From contig CAJJDN010000134.1 in assembly GCA_905182985.1 (NCBI GenBank), forward strand, positions 200,749 through 264,748: a stretch of DNA of 64,000 nt, given 5' to 3'. The notes beneath the pieces were generated by a model. It was not told the DNA's origin. It searched no databases and saw only the letters and a list, made by a program, of their open reading frames with translations. The translations under genes were made by a program, and so were the position numbers. The DNA comes from Paramecium sonneborni (taxonomy: Eukaryota > Ciliophora > Oligohymenophorea > Peniculida > Parameciidae). Positions 51,911 to 63,792 of the stretch are shown here, piece by piece (within the stretch, counting starts at the first letter, position 1; the number at the start of each line of letters is the position of its first letter).

Positions 51911-52397
51911 ATTATATTTAATTTTTAAAGAATAGGGTTGAGATTAATAATAATATTAGATACCTCTAATATATATATAAATCTCACTACCTTTCAATTT
52001 ATACTTCTAATATAATAACTACATGCTTTTGATGTACTAAAGACTATCAAAACATTTTTTTTAGATTATTTTAATATTTTATATTAAGGTTTAATTGGAG
52101 ATATATTTTAAACTTTGATTTCATCAAAAATCTAATTAATTGTACATTTATGATCTAAATTTTATGAGTGCAAATAAAAGTTATAGAGAAAACATGAATT
52201 CAATAGTTTTTTTTTAATTTACCTTTTAAATTAAACAATTTTAAGGATTTTACTTATATTATTCTAATATTCTTAGTTTTTAATTTAATATATTCTCATC
52301 ATCTTATTATATGATAATAAAAAATAATATTAAAAATAAAATCAAATTATTCTCATCTGGAAATTTAAGTTGTCAGAATTGATTTATAAATTAATTT
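51911..52397. other. Divergent intergenic region, 487 bp
   Basis: AT-rich, frequent TGA in all frames; presumed promoters for the genes on both sides. Nothing else recognised. Confidence 0.5.
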
Positions 52398-53367
52398 ATG
52401 GGAGCTTGTCAACATTTGTGCAGATAGTAAATTACAATAGAATAAGAAATAACAGTTAAATAAAAACATAAATAAAGAAAAGAATCTGATAAGGATTCTA
52501 AGACTGATCATATATGCTCTCAAAAAGGTGTTTTTGATGATAAAATTGGAGAGGAATTTCAGTCATCTAGAGAGATAAAGTTATTTAAAAAAAGAATTTA
52601 AAATTTTGACATATAAAGTGATCGAAAAAATAGATTTATGCATGATATTGAAGAAGAGATTAAATTCATTATTAAAAAAAAGTATATATATATATAAATA
52701 TTATATTTTTAGTATTTAAGAAGAATAAGAAAATATAAAACGAGTTCAATAAATATATGAATAAGAACTTGAACTTTAAAGAAAATAATAAATAAATAAA
52801 TAAAAAGATGAATTAGAAAACTAGTTTTCATTTTAAAATTCAATAATTTAATAGAATGATCATTCAATCATAAATCCTTTCTAACCTAAATCAACTTCTT
52901 AATTTGCACCTAAAAGAAACGATAATGATACAGTTTCATAAAAATCTTAAATCTCTAAAACACCAACTCCTCCTTACAAAGATAAATCTATTTCATCATA
53001 ATCTGATATAATGAGAAAAAGTGCTCTAATTAAAATTATTTAAGCTAGAGAAGAACTAGCCAGTAATAATGCAAGTAAAGGTTCTTCTAAAAAAAAAATG
53101 ATGCTTGATGCATATGAAAAAATGTTTAGTGAATTCTTTTCATCAGATGAAAGAGGATCTAGTAGTCAAAGTAAAACATAAAAAAGTCACAAAAGCATTT
53201 TAAAAAATAGATCATTAACTCATCGAAGTTTCTCTGGAAGTAAATCAATTAAATCAACTCATACTGCCGTTAAAAAATCAAAAAAAGTTCGATTCTCTAA
53301 AGATACAAATTTCAGTTATGAAAGAAAAGGTGTTGAAAAGAAAAGAAAAAACTTTTGGGACTGGTGA
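52398..53367 (+). CDS. MGAC-start, probably N-acylated basic protein, 312 residues
   Basis: One 31-nt intron at 52682-52712. The protein begins MGACQH, a pattern that fits N-myristoylation of Gly2 and palmitoylation of Cys4, so attachment to membranes is likely. A coiled-coil region follows (QQIYEQELELQRKQQ). The second half is Ser, Lys and Thr-rich with clusters such as SSDERGSSSQSKTQKSHKS, resembling a phosphorylated, disordered tail, ending NFWDW. No catalytic domain is seen. The acylation is inferred from the N-terminal sequence only; function unknown. Confidence 0.7.
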
Positions 53368-53641
53368 AATATTTGAAAAAACTTTATTAATGAATACTTT
53401 TTTTCATGATTAAAATTCAATATATTGTACTTTTTATATTTATAATCTCATTATTTAATTTTATTTATTTTAATTGGAAGATAAATCTCACTTAGAAAAT
53501 TATGGATTCTTTAAAACAAAAGATTAAATTTGAAAATAATTATTATATATTCTAAAGAATATTAAAGATTAAATTATTTATTTTTTCCACTATACTATTT
53601 TTATTTTGATAATATATTTTATTGAATAATATTTATAATTT

Positions 53642-54999
53642 ATGAATTAAATTGAAACAAATAATTTAACTTTGAATTTTGAGTGTCTTTAAAAGGTTTT
53701 AAATTATATTCCAATCAACTAAAGACTTAAAATGAGAGAATTAAATGCATTTATTGATTAGGCTGTTTGTTCAACTTCAATCCCTTTATCAATGGATTAA
53801 ATATAAGATGAAAATTTTTAACCAAAAGAAGTAAATACTTTGTTGTCTAAGTTCATAAAACCATAAGAAATTGTATTTCCAAACATAAATGCAAGAGATT
53901 TATAGGAACTTGTGATTCCTAAAGATTTATCAGAATTAATAAAATTTGATTCATTTTATATTTCTGAAATTCCATTGGAATACATTGAAAAAGTGATTTC
54001 TGAATCTCCTAAATTGAAATCATTTGGCTATAAAAATAAAAATAATGATAATTTAAACAATTTATCAAAAATATTGGCTAAAGTATAAATTTGTGAAATC
54101 AAAGTTGGAGATTGGAATCAATAGATTAAAGATATAATAATTTAATAAGCAGATAATTTATAAAGTATTACAATTGAAAAAGGAAATGATGAAATTCTTA
54201 AAGACTTAATTTAATTAAATGATAATATGAAGAATTCTGTCTCTAATGATAATAGTGAACACCAAAAATAAGAATAAAATGAACTTTCAAGAAAATTAAA
54301 TCTTAAAGAAATAAAGTTTAATTCATATGAATGCTCATCAAATTAATAAGAGAGCATGTAAATTTTTTAAAGTTTGCTTAATTAATAAAATTTAAAGGTT
54401 TTCCACTTTGGGATTGTAGAAGGAGAATATTAAGATTAATGTATATTGTTAAAAGAGAATTTTTTTTCATATCTTAAAGGTATATATATTTTGTTAAAGT
54501 GATAGAGATATAAGAATTAAGATTTGGATTTAAGGATTAAAATTTACTAACAAAAGTACAACTTCAGAAACTTGATTTATTAATATTGTGTGGAATAGAT
54601 TTTAAAAAGGATAATTTCTAATGGTTAATGAAGCAAGCAAAATTATTTAATAAAATAGATTTAAGAGAATGCAGCTTTAATTTTGCATTTACTGATAGTA
54701 TAGATAAAGTGGAATAAAATGAGAAGATGGTTGATGTTTATGTAAGAGAAATAATAATATTTGATAGGTAAATACAAAGATAACTGATTAATGTTCTTGC
54801 TAATTAGCATAATTTTAATACAATAATATTTGGATAAACTTCATTTTTCCATTTTTGTATGATTTGGATGAAGAATTAGAACTTTAAACACAGAAAAAAT
54901 GATGAATAATAATATGTTATTAATTTATATTAGAAAAATAACGATGAATTTATGGAGCTAGATAGCTAGCTAATTTAAATAAAATATTAAATTATTTGA
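53642..54999 (+). CDS. F-box/LRR-like protein, 443 residues
   Basis: One intron of 26 nt at 54480-54505. The first 40 residues (FECLQKVLNYIPINQRLKMR) resemble an F-box helix-turn-helix but miss the strict consensus. The rest is a series of leucine-rich strand-helix units of irregular length, with strands such as LKSFGYKN, ICEIKVGDW and LKVFHFGIV and helices between. Such proteins usually serve as substrate receptors of SCF ubiquitin ligases; here that is an inference from layout. There is no signal peptide or membrane span. The next gene follows 55 bp downstream on the same strand. Confidence 0.6.
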
Positions 55000-55054
55000 T
55001 CGAATAGATGAGTCTGATTTATGCAAGGAATAAAGTTTTGAGATAAATTATCAG

Positions 55055-55246
55055 ATGAGAAATTTAAAATAAAAGAAAGAACGACCAATAGAACCAGATT
55101 AACCAGATCCAGATGAATGTTGTGGTTCAGGTTGTTAACGTTGTGTTTTAGATGTTTATTATGAGAAATTAGAATAGTATGAGAAAGACCTAATGGAATG
55201 GCTTCAAGAATAAGATGAAAATGACGATAGAAATGAATCAAGTTGA
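55055..55246 (+). CDS. OXLD1-like (oxidoreductase-like domain) micro-protein, 63 residues
   Basis: No intron. After a basic start the protein reads PDQPDPDECCGSGCQRCVLD, then VYYEKLEQYEKDLMEWL. The Pro/Asp stretch, CCxSGCxxCV signature and following Tyr-rich helix match the short oxidoreductase-like N-terminal domain found in OXLD1 and related small, probably mitochondrial proteins. All four conserved cysteines are present. There is no clear mitochondrial presequence within the short basic N-terminus, and an upstream start in the same frame is possible, because the frame remains open before the ATG. Function of the family is poorly defined. Confidence 0.75.
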
Positions 55247-55383
55247 ATTATTGTACTTCGCATTAATTTTATCATGATAATATGTGTTATGACGAATTAT
55301 ATTTTTGAATGAGTTATGGTTGAGTTTATATCACAAATATTTCTTGAAAACTAGTAATTTTTTTAAATTAACAAAACTTAAAA

Positions 55384-56086
55384 ATGAGAAAAAGATTTGG
55401 CGCAATTCATTCAGATTCAACTGAAGAATACATTCAACTTGCTTAAATAGCTTGGAATAAAGATCTATTATATTATGAAGGAAATTCTAAGAAACAAACA
55501 TAAAACATTATGAACTTTGATTTTGATGAGAGAGATACAAATGTAACAATTTAATATAATTATTTAGAATACTGATATAGAAGAAGAATAAATGGAAACA
55601 TCAAATGTTAAAATTATTGTAATGGATGATGAAAATAATTCTTAAACTGTCTTTGATTATTGTGGATAATAATTTCATTAACAAAAAGATTTTGATTATG
55701 TTTCAAAAGTTGAAGTTAATAAAAATAAACAAATCACTTACCATTTTTGGATTAACAATATTCATTCAACTAAATTTACTGAGATTGTTGATGGTAAAAT
55801 TTATAAATTTATATCTAGTTTATGTAAAAAATTGTGATATTGTGATATATCTTTACAATAAATCAGTTGAAGAACACTATCAAGAATTCTTAGAGAAGAT
55901 TTCCAAAATAAATAATAAAAACTTTATTATTTATAAGGTTAAGAATACATTGAATAGAACTTAGGTATATAATAATTTAATATTTTATAGAGTTTTCAAT
56001 CTTTAAATGATTCAAATAGCCAAAATGTCTTTGAAGTGAAAAGCCTGTAAGAAGCAATTACAAAAACTATTAACTAATATATTTGA
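55384..56086 (+). CDS. Rab-like GTPase-fold protein lacking the P-loop, 208 residues
   Basis: Introns 55543-55567 (25 nt), 55794-55818 (25) and 55965-55990 (26). After a 65-residue N-terminal extension the sequence follows a small-GTPase strand order: VKIIVMDD (strand 1), DFDYVSKVEV and KQITYHFWINN (strands 2-3, where the WDTAG motif would be), KNCDIVIYLYNKS (strand 4) and NFIIYKVKN (strand 5, where NKxD would be). The GxxxxGK[ST] loop, DTAG and NKxD are all missing or altered, so it should not bind GTP normally. It resembles divergent Rab-like or IFT-associated pseudo-GTPases. The fold assignment is by pattern only. Confidence 0.5.
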
Positions 56087-56244
56087 TTATAAACCAATAT
56101 TTATTTTGCGTACTACCATTGCTAAATAAATTAATCATAGAGTTATCTTGAGTGTATATTGATTGGAACGTGATAGATATATATGCATTTTTATGTCATT
56201 TTAATTTTACTATGTAAAACGGATTTATTTTCATTTATTTTAAT

Positions 56245-57438
56245 ATGAAATTATTATTGTTTGTGTTATTCGTATACACTTATGCAACAAGTGCACAATA
56301 TAGATAAGCAATGGAAGATGTATGTATTAAAATGTACTTTAGCTTAATGATGATAATTTCGGATAAACCCTTCTTGAAACAATTCAAATGCATATCTAAT
56401 CAGATGAGCCTGTTGGTAATTTGGTTAACATGTTATAAAATCTATAATCATAAGTAGAGAAAGTTTAAAATAAAGCTGATGAATAACACAAGAGAATAAC
56501 TACAAATTGCTATATTAATCTAGGTTAATTGAATGATCAAATCAATAATTATAAAATCAAATCTGTTACTTTAAAATCATACATTGAAACTCTTAATCCA
56601 AATGTGAAGTAGAGTGTAGCAACAGTTGAAAGAAAATAAAAAGAAATAGTATTTTAAAATTTAATAAAGATAGAATGACTATAAATCAGAATTGACATAA
56701 GCAGCTGAAAAGAGAGAGAAAGAGCATGAAACTTATACTACCATTCTTGATAACCTTGAGTAAGCCTTATTTGGTTTCCATTAAATTAAATTAGCATTTA
56801 ATCAATTTATTGATTCTGTATAAAAAGGTTAACGTAAATTTGAGTCATTTGCTGAAATGAAATAAGTTTTAAAATAAGTTAAACACACTTATAAACTTGA
56901 AGGTTATAAACATTTTGTATAATTGCTATAATCTCTCTCAAAATAGACAAGTGAAGAAGTAATACATTTGATATAATTTAGGAAGCATTAAAATTAGCAA
57001 TTTAATTAAGTGCAATTTTAAAATAAATCGAGTCATACATTTAAACTGAAAGAACAAGAGAAGATTAAGCAGAATTAGCAAGAGAAACAGCATATTCTGA
57101 TTATAAAGATCAAATAGCTGATTTATTTAATGAAGCATCAAGATCTCTTACTGAAATGACAGGTACCATTTTTAAATAAAAGAGGAATGTTGGACAGTTA
57201 ATCTAATGAATTGAAATAGAGTGAAAATGAAAAAAAAGAAGTTGATGTTAGATTATAAAATAAAATGAAAGAATTTGACAACACCTAAGCTGAATGTTCC
57301 ATTTTAGATTAAGAATATTAATAATCAACTCGTTAAAGAACTTAACAAAGTAAACTACTTGATTAAGCTATATTATTAACGACAACTTCATTAGGATAAT
57401 TGAAAAGTGATTTATTAAAACATGCTGAAGTATATTGA
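56245..57438 (+). CDS. Secretory coiled-coil protein, trichocyst-matrix-like, 366 residues
   Basis: Introns 56320-56342 (23 nt), 56649-56673 (25), 56959-56981 (23) and 57163-57184 (22, ending GAG). A strong signal peptide (MKLLLFVLFVYTYATSAQ) precedes an entirely helical, Gln, Lys and Glu-rich protein with very few cysteines. Coiled coils are interrupted by short breaks, and there are Lys-Arg sites (for example AAEKREKEHE) where a proprotein could be cleaved. This layout, a secreted pro-protein of two coiled-coil halves, is that of Paramecium trichocyst matrix proteins, which crystallise in dense-core granules. The family call is an inference; an unrelated secreted coiled coil is possible. 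Confidence 0.6.
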
Positions 57439-57546
57439 TATATTCAAACCATGAAAATTTAACAATTATTATTATATACATTAATCATCTTTTATACAAA
57501 TATTCAACTAATCTTATTTATATTATTATTTAATATATAAATTAAA

Positions 57547-59022
57547 ATGTCTAAAATAGATGAACAATAAATCATTAAGAATACTAAAAGTATGTAGAAG
57601 ATGTAGGAAATTGCAGATCGTATATATGCTACTACTGGTGATTTAACTAAAAGTATAAATATTGCAATAATTAGCAATTAGTTCTGATAGTATATTGAAA
57701 CCGTCTAAATTGACATAAGAATAGTTATTATTGTAAGCAAAAAAGATTGAAAATACTTAAGATAATAAATAGAAGAAAGGCAAGGGATAATAATCTACTT
57801 CAGCCAATAAAAGTGAGTTAAATACTACTGAATGGTTAAATAAATTGCAAGAAATATAATAATAGCATAATGAAGAGAAAAGAAAGTAGAGAGAAGAGCT
57901 TATAGCAAGATATGTATAGAGGGAAATCGAATTTAAGAAAACTATTGATGAATTGTAATAAGAGTTGAGATCTAGAACTGCGTTGGATCAAACTGATAAG
58001 AAAATTATGGAAATGATTTACAAAGATCATAGTAAAATTATAGAAGGAATAAATAATATTTAATTGAGAACTTCTAAAATTCTTGTTGATTAAGAAAGAG
58101 ATATTATTAGATTTTTTAATAATAAAATAAATGAAATAAAGAAACAATTTTAAGAAGAAAGAGAAAAAAAAGGTTAGAATGATAAAGAGTACATATTAAA
58201 AGAAAATTAATTGATTAGTGAATTGGAATGGATCAAAAGGATTGCATAAAAAATTGATGATGAAAATCATTAACTAATGTAAAAATATAAGGAATTGAAG
58301 GTTGAATATTAAACTTAGGAAAGAGATAGAGAAATGTTAATGAAAGAGTTAATAATCAAGAAAAAGGAAAATGCGATTCTTAAATCATAAATTTAATAAT
58401 ATGAAAAGTTATTAAATGATGTCTAAAAAGAGGATGATTAGGACTCTTATTAAGATTAAGTCTTAGATAAATCAGGAATTAAAAATTAAAAAACTGAAAA
58501 ATCTAAATAATCATCCTCATAATAGTAAGTAAGGTTTCCATAAATAACTAATTCATAAGTTACATAAAGTATTGATGAAGTCTAAAAAGCAAAGTATAAT
58601 ATTATTTAGAAAATTAGATATTAAAATATTATAAAAACATACTAGGATACATTAAAAAAGGAATAAAAAAGACTAAGAGATATTAAATAACTTTATATTA
58701 AAGAATTATCTGCTAAAACAGAGTTATATAATATTTTGAGATAGTGCATTGAAGATATTAAAGAGGAAATAATTTAAGTAAGAAGTGATGAGAGAACTTT
58801 GAAACGGAACAAAAATAAGTAAACATTTTATAATTAGACTTAAGTAATGAAGAAATAAAGATGGAGAAGGAAGATCGAGAGAAGTTAATTGAAAATTTAT
58901 TAAAGCATGAGAGAGTGATAGAAGTTATCAGTGATAAGATATTTTATGATAAGAAGAACTATGATGAAACACTTTTGCAATAATAATATGAAGAGACAAA
59001 TTACAATGACGAATAATATTGA
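57547..59022 (+). CDS. Ciliary-type coiled-coil protein, 475 residues
   Basis: Introns 57653-57674 (22 nt) and 58819-58844 (26, ending AAG). After a short Lys, Gln and Ser-rich N-terminus the central section is continuous coiled coil with conserved-looking segments: QREIEFKKTIDELQQELRSR, KSKIIEGINNIQ-type, LISELEWIKRIAQKIDDEN and QERDREMLMKELIIKKKEN. A Gln/Ser-rich break (SKQSSSQQQVRFPQ) separates it from a last coiled coil. The arrangement resembles basal-body or axonemal coiled-coil proteins of the CCDC/CFAP class, but I cannot name the ortholog. There is no membrane segment. Confidence 0.8.
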
Positions 59023-59045
59023 ATATTTAAATTATATTTTAATAA

Positions 59046-59360
59046 TCACATATTTCGTTTTGTAAATGCTTCAATCAAACAATTGCTTATAGGTTTATTA
59101 CATTTTTATCTTACGCATCGATATAATAATCTAGTGTTATCATCATCAACTAAACAATTATAGAATTAGCCTAATGCATATGGCATTTCTTAAAACCTCT
59201 AATAAATAGTGACACATTATGTTAAATGCTTTTCACAAGTATCAATAGAAATACAAGTTCGCCATTCATCTGGACATTTATAAAATACACAGTTGTTATC
59301 AGGATCTGTTGGTGTTTGTAATGCCATAATAGCAAAAAGGAAAGTCAAAAAAAATTTCAT
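59046..59360 (-). CDS. Small secreted cysteine-rich protein, 104 residues
   Basis: No intron. Signal peptide MKFFLTFLFAIMALQTP, then a mature region with nine cysteines: NNCVFYKCPDEWRTC, IDTCEKHLTQC, YNC, YRC, QKC and SNC. The even spacing suggests disulfide-bonded helices. I recognise no named family, but ciliates have many such small secreted or surface proteins. It converges with the coiled-coil gene, only 23 bp between stop codons. An odd cysteine number suggests either dimerisation or one free thiol. Confidence 0.75.
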
Positions 59361-59419
59361 ATAAATGCAAATCGATATTAAATATATACACACAATTAAT
59401 TAAAAAACAAAGAGTAAAT

Positions 59420-60445
59420 TCAAATTGAAATTGTGATTTGTGAGACCTACAAATGCTCTTCTCTAGCATACTTTCTCTTCACAGCTGGATACAAAGTATT
59501 GTTTTGATTGTTGTAGTAAAGCTACAATAAATAAGTGGCACAATATTTTGATTCATCTGTGATTTCAATATCTGATTATATTCCTAATATTTTATTAGAC
59601 AATAGTAATGCTGATTAAGCTAGTTATGAAGGTAAGTATTGAAGACTTTCATAACTATGTAAGGCAATCTCAAGGATATACGATGATAGTTGAAATTGTT
59701 AGGTTTGAAATACTTTATTGTCTTCAATTTAAGTGTTTTCAATAACAGTAAATTCTAAAAATCTTAGAGGACTTGTGTAGTTAAGTTAAAAATTAACAGT
59801 ATTTAAAATAAATCCTTCCATTTATAGTATTTCTTCTTTCGTATATGCTCTATCACAAACATATACAAAATCTTTAATATTTGGAGGGTAGATTTCTTCA
59901 AATTTGGATGAAATGAATAAGGATGCTACTCCAACCAATTAAAGTTTGTTTCTCTTTACAATGTTGAAACTTAGGTATCTATCTATGAGATTTATAGCCA
60001 AATACAAACTGTTTGGAGACTAGATAATATTAGATGAAACAAATTACAAGTTTGAATTTCATGTGAACTTCTTCGATCCAATCGATTAGGATAGACCTCA
60101 TTTTTTAATTGATATCTTTTTAAGTTTATTCCATAAAGCATGAATCAGGTAAATAGTTACTCTAAATGAATAAATTAATAAGTTTACTTATTCTTCTAAA
60201 ATATATCGAAATATATCCTTTCTATAATTGCTAATGAATTAGGGATTGCTTAATTCTTCATCCATTCTACTACTGCTCAGATATGATTCATTATATTCTT
60301 CATCCATAGTACTTCCTGATCCACATGTTGAAGTTCGTTAATGTTTTGGGACTTTTTCGAATGTTACTGATTTCGAGTTTCTTCTTAAGGAATTATAAAA
60401 AGTATTGTTGTTTTAATCATCTATTTAGGTAAGAGAGGCATTCAT
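59420..60445 (-). CDS. Mitotic (A/B-type) cyclin, 323 residues
   Basis: Introns 60162-60187 (26 nt) and 60020-60047 (28). After about 100 Ser, Asn and Glu-rich residues the cyclin box begins: MRSILIDWIEEVHMKFKL, LAINLIDRYLSF, LQLVGVASLFISSKFEEIYP and VCDRAYTKEEI. A second cyclin fold follows (LNYTSPLRFLEF, SYILEIALHSYESL). The Arg, Asp, Lys and Glu residues that contact the kinase are present. The MRSILIDW form and C-terminal fold put it with A/B-type cyclins, partners of CDK1 in mitosis; a canonical RxxL destruction box is not obvious in the N-terminal region. The start is uncertain because a small frame overlaps it upstream. Confidence 0.93.
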
Positions 60446-60663
60446 TGCAATTAATTTAAATTCGAATTATTGTTTTTATTTATTAATTTTGTTATTTCTT
60501 CAAATATTGGGGAAATGCCCAATTTGAATTTGAATTTCAAATTATGTTTTAATAACAGTTATTAAATGCTTTCCTATTTCTCGCGCATATTCACTTTAAT
60601 AACAACAAGCATCTCAAAACTATCTCGATATACTTTTAATTGTTTCTTTCTATTTTCAAACAT
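60442..60663 (-). CDS. Tentative small ORF overlapping the cyclin start, 73 residues
   Basis: It begins with MFENRKKQ and reads as basic helices (NMREKQESIQQLLLKHNL, then FEEITKLINKNNN). Its TGA overlaps the cyclin ATG by four bases. Possible introns inside it (for example a 21-nt GT..TAG segment containing a basic stretch) could instead make it a 5' exon of the cyclin gene. It is listed because the composition is coding-like; its status is open. Confidence 0.3.
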
Positions 60664-61394
60664 TTTTTTTTATATTTGAAAGAACAAAGCATCCTACACA
60701 CTACAAAGTAATTGATTTCAAAATTGCTCATGTTTCATACTTAATATAAACATCTATTAATACTATAATAATACTAGAAATATTATTATTTTTGAACTTA
60801 ATCATTCACACATTATTTAGAATTGTTTTTTTAAGTTAACATCATTTTACTTCATTAATAAGAATTTTTATATCAAATATAATATTTTACTTTATATAAG
60901 AAAAGGCAATTTTAGTAATTAAATTATTATTCAAAATATTTTATAATAATTTTTATTTGCCATTCTTTTCTTAATTAATCTCTTCATCCTTGCAAATATA
61001 AATATAATTCATTTTATCAAAACAATACTAAATATGATTTATATACATGTGATTGATAAGAAAAATCATTTTTGTTTAAACTAAAATTCATTCACATGAC
61101 TACTTGAAAGTCAGTTAGAAATGAAAAAGACAATATGAAATCATGAATGAGTTAAAAATGAATAAATAGCTTTAAATAATAAAAATTAATTATATTATAA
61201 TCTGATTAATAAAAAAAGGGGGGTATGATGATAAATCATAATAATTTCTTTATAAAATTTTAACAAAGAAAGAACAATTCGTATGACATCATATTTAATT
61301 AATTACACATCATTAGTTATCTCATTATTTGAGGGTTAAATCCACATTAGTTAGTGTTGATTTATTTAAAAAAAATATCATTTATTTTTTTGCA
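60664..61394. other. Divergent intergenic region, 731 bp
   Basis: A long AT-rich stretch between the minus-strand cyclin side and the plus-strand APH/acyl-CoA dehydrogenase gene. It includes a short G-run (AAAAAAGGGGGGT near 61213-61224). No supported gene. Confidence 0.5.
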
Positions 61395-63792
61395 ATGTCG
61401 ATTTCAGAAATCCAAAAGTAACTTAATTTAACAAATTATTTGAATCAATAAGCAACAGTATGTGTGTTTCTTGGTTTAAAAGAGAGTCTAATAGATTAAG
61501 TATAACAATTAGCGACATAAACATTCAAGCTCACATTCAAGTAATTAAATAATAAATTTTTTTAGGAACTCAAATAAAAAGATAATTTTGCATACAAAAG
61601 CCAGCAACCCATAAATCACAGTAAAAATACATAATAAATTATAATAGGGAAACTAATTTGAAAAGGATTACATGATTGCTTAAAAACTATCAGGTGCTAA
61701 TTTACCAGTCCCTAAGACATTATTTTATTGTGAAGATTAATCAATTATAGGTGTACCATTTTATGCAACAGAATATGTTGAAGGAAGACTTTTTAATGAT
61801 TAAAGGTTACTAAGTGTTTCACCAGCTGAAAAGAGATTATTGTTTAAAGAGGTAACAAAAGCCTTAGCCCATTTACATTCAATAAGTTTAAATTATTTAG
61901 GATTGGGAGAATTGGAATCTCAAACAAGTCATTACCAAACACTAAATAAAAAATTATACAACTTATATAAATTACATGAAACCAAAATATCAAAAAATGT
62001 CGAAGATTTATTATATTGGTTATAAATAAACTCACCAATGAAATCAGAACTTGATAATCTATGTTTAGTTCATGGAGATTTCTCACTATCTAAAGTAGTA
62101 TTCCATCCAACTGAACCTAAAGTTTTGGCCATTTTGGATTGGTAATAGGCATAATTAGGAAATGCTTTTATTGATTTAGCAAGTTTTGTTGCACCATACT
62201 ATATTCCATTCGAAAATGGATAGTATCATGTAGAAGGTTGGTTAGGTATTGAATAGATTGCAGGTTAACCTAATTTATAAGAAGTAATATCAGCCTACTT
62301 TACAACAAGATCTAGTCAAAGTATTCCAGACATTAGATATCAAATTATTATGGCCATTCTTAAATAATCTATTGAATAATAAATTCTATACAAATAAACC
62401 TAAGATGAAAAATATTAAAAGAATTCTCATTTCTTATCCAAAGCTGGATATGAGTTAATCTTACAAATGACTGAAGGTGATCCTTATGGCATTAAAATGA
62501 GAGCAACTAATGATGGTTAATTGTGGTCTAACTGGCCTATTTCAGAAAGATGCAAGAGTTACTATTATAGAATCAAAGATTTCTTAAAAGATGAAGTTTT
62601 CCCTAAAGAAAAAGCAATCTTGGATAAAGTTAGAGCTATACCAAAAACTCTCTAAAATAAAGCTATTATAGATATTGAAGAACTTTAAACAAAGGCGAAA
62701 TCAGTAGGATTATGGAACTTATTCATTTCAGATCCAATGTATGGAAAAGGTTTAACAAATTTGGAATACGTATTCTTGTCAGAATTGATGGGATTGAGTT
62801 ATATAGCTCATGAAATATTTAATTGTTATGCACCAGATACAGGAAATATTAAATTGTTGATTGCTTATGGTACCTAATACCAAAAAGAGAAATATTTAAG
62901 ACCATTATTAGAAGGAGAATGCAAATCATTTTTCGCAATGAGTGAAAAGAATGTATCATCTTCAAATCCAAATAATTTAGAATGCACTATTACACCTTGT
63001 GAAGGAGGATTCATTCTTAATGGTAGTAAGTATTTCATTTCAAGTGCTTCTGATGAAAGAACTATATTTGGAATAGTGATTGGTAAATCTACTCAAACCA
63101 TGAGTAACCCTAATGAATCATAATCAATGGTCATTGTTGATATGAAAAATCCTAAGGTAAAGATTGGCAAATAATTTGGTTCCTTTGGTTTCTTTGACAT
63201 TCCTCATGGTTATTCAGAAATCGAATTTGACAATGTCTTTATTCCATAAGAAAATTTATTGGGATCTCTTGGAGGAGCATTTAAAATGGCTCAAGATAGA
63301 TTATAAATAGGAAGATTACATAATTGTGTGAGATAAATTGGATAAACTAGAAGATGTCTTGATTTAATGATGAGTAGATCAGAATAGAGAACGATTTTTA
63401 AATAAAAACTAAAAGATAATGCTGCATTTTAAGAAAGATTAGGAGATCTAGAAATTGCATTCTAATCATGCAGATTATTGAGTTTAAATGCTGGATTACT
63501 TTTGGATTCTGCTGGATCCAGTCATTTACATACATTCATGGCTATTAGCGAATGTAAAGCTCATACTCCCAAAGCTTGTTAATATATAATAGATCAATGT
63601 ATATAAGCATTTGGTGCTGAAGGAGTGACTGAAGAGCAACCATTAGCTATTGCATTCCGATTTGCTAGAGCTATTAGATTCATAGATGAACCATGTGAAG
63701 TCCATCTTAAGTAAGTCTCAAGATTTGCTTATGGAAATCACTTATTCAATGATCTAAACAATGCTCAAGGATATGGACTTGCCAAGCTATGA
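61395..63792 (+). CDS. APH-acyl-CoA dehydrogenase fusion (ACAD10/ACAD11-like), about 781-790 residues
   Basis: A 25-nt intron lies at 61541-61565; a second candidate of 27 nt (61621-61647, GTAAAAAT..ATAATAG) is a multiple of three without TGA. The N-terminal 330 residues are an aminoglycoside-phosphotransferase-like fold: [11 protein letters not shown], the Brenner-type motif [15 protein letters not shown] and [19 protein letters not shown]. The rest is an acyl-CoA dehydrogenase: [42 protein letters not shown], and the C-terminal helix with [15 protein letters not shown] and [11 protein letters not shown]. Fused enzymes of this type oxidise long-chain or hydroxylated acyl-CoAs in mitochondria or peroxisomes. 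No clear presequence is seen. Two-domain order and length match ACAD11-type proteins. Confidence 0.93.

Noticed and set aside
52680..52712. AT dinucleotide repeat as a possible microsatellite or regulatory element
   Set aside because: It is part of a 31-nt intron whose removal restores the reading frame of the MGAC-start gene.
61844..62086. 80-residue minus-strand ORF
   Set aside because: Antisense to the APH domain of the acyl-CoA dehydrogenase fusion; no support.
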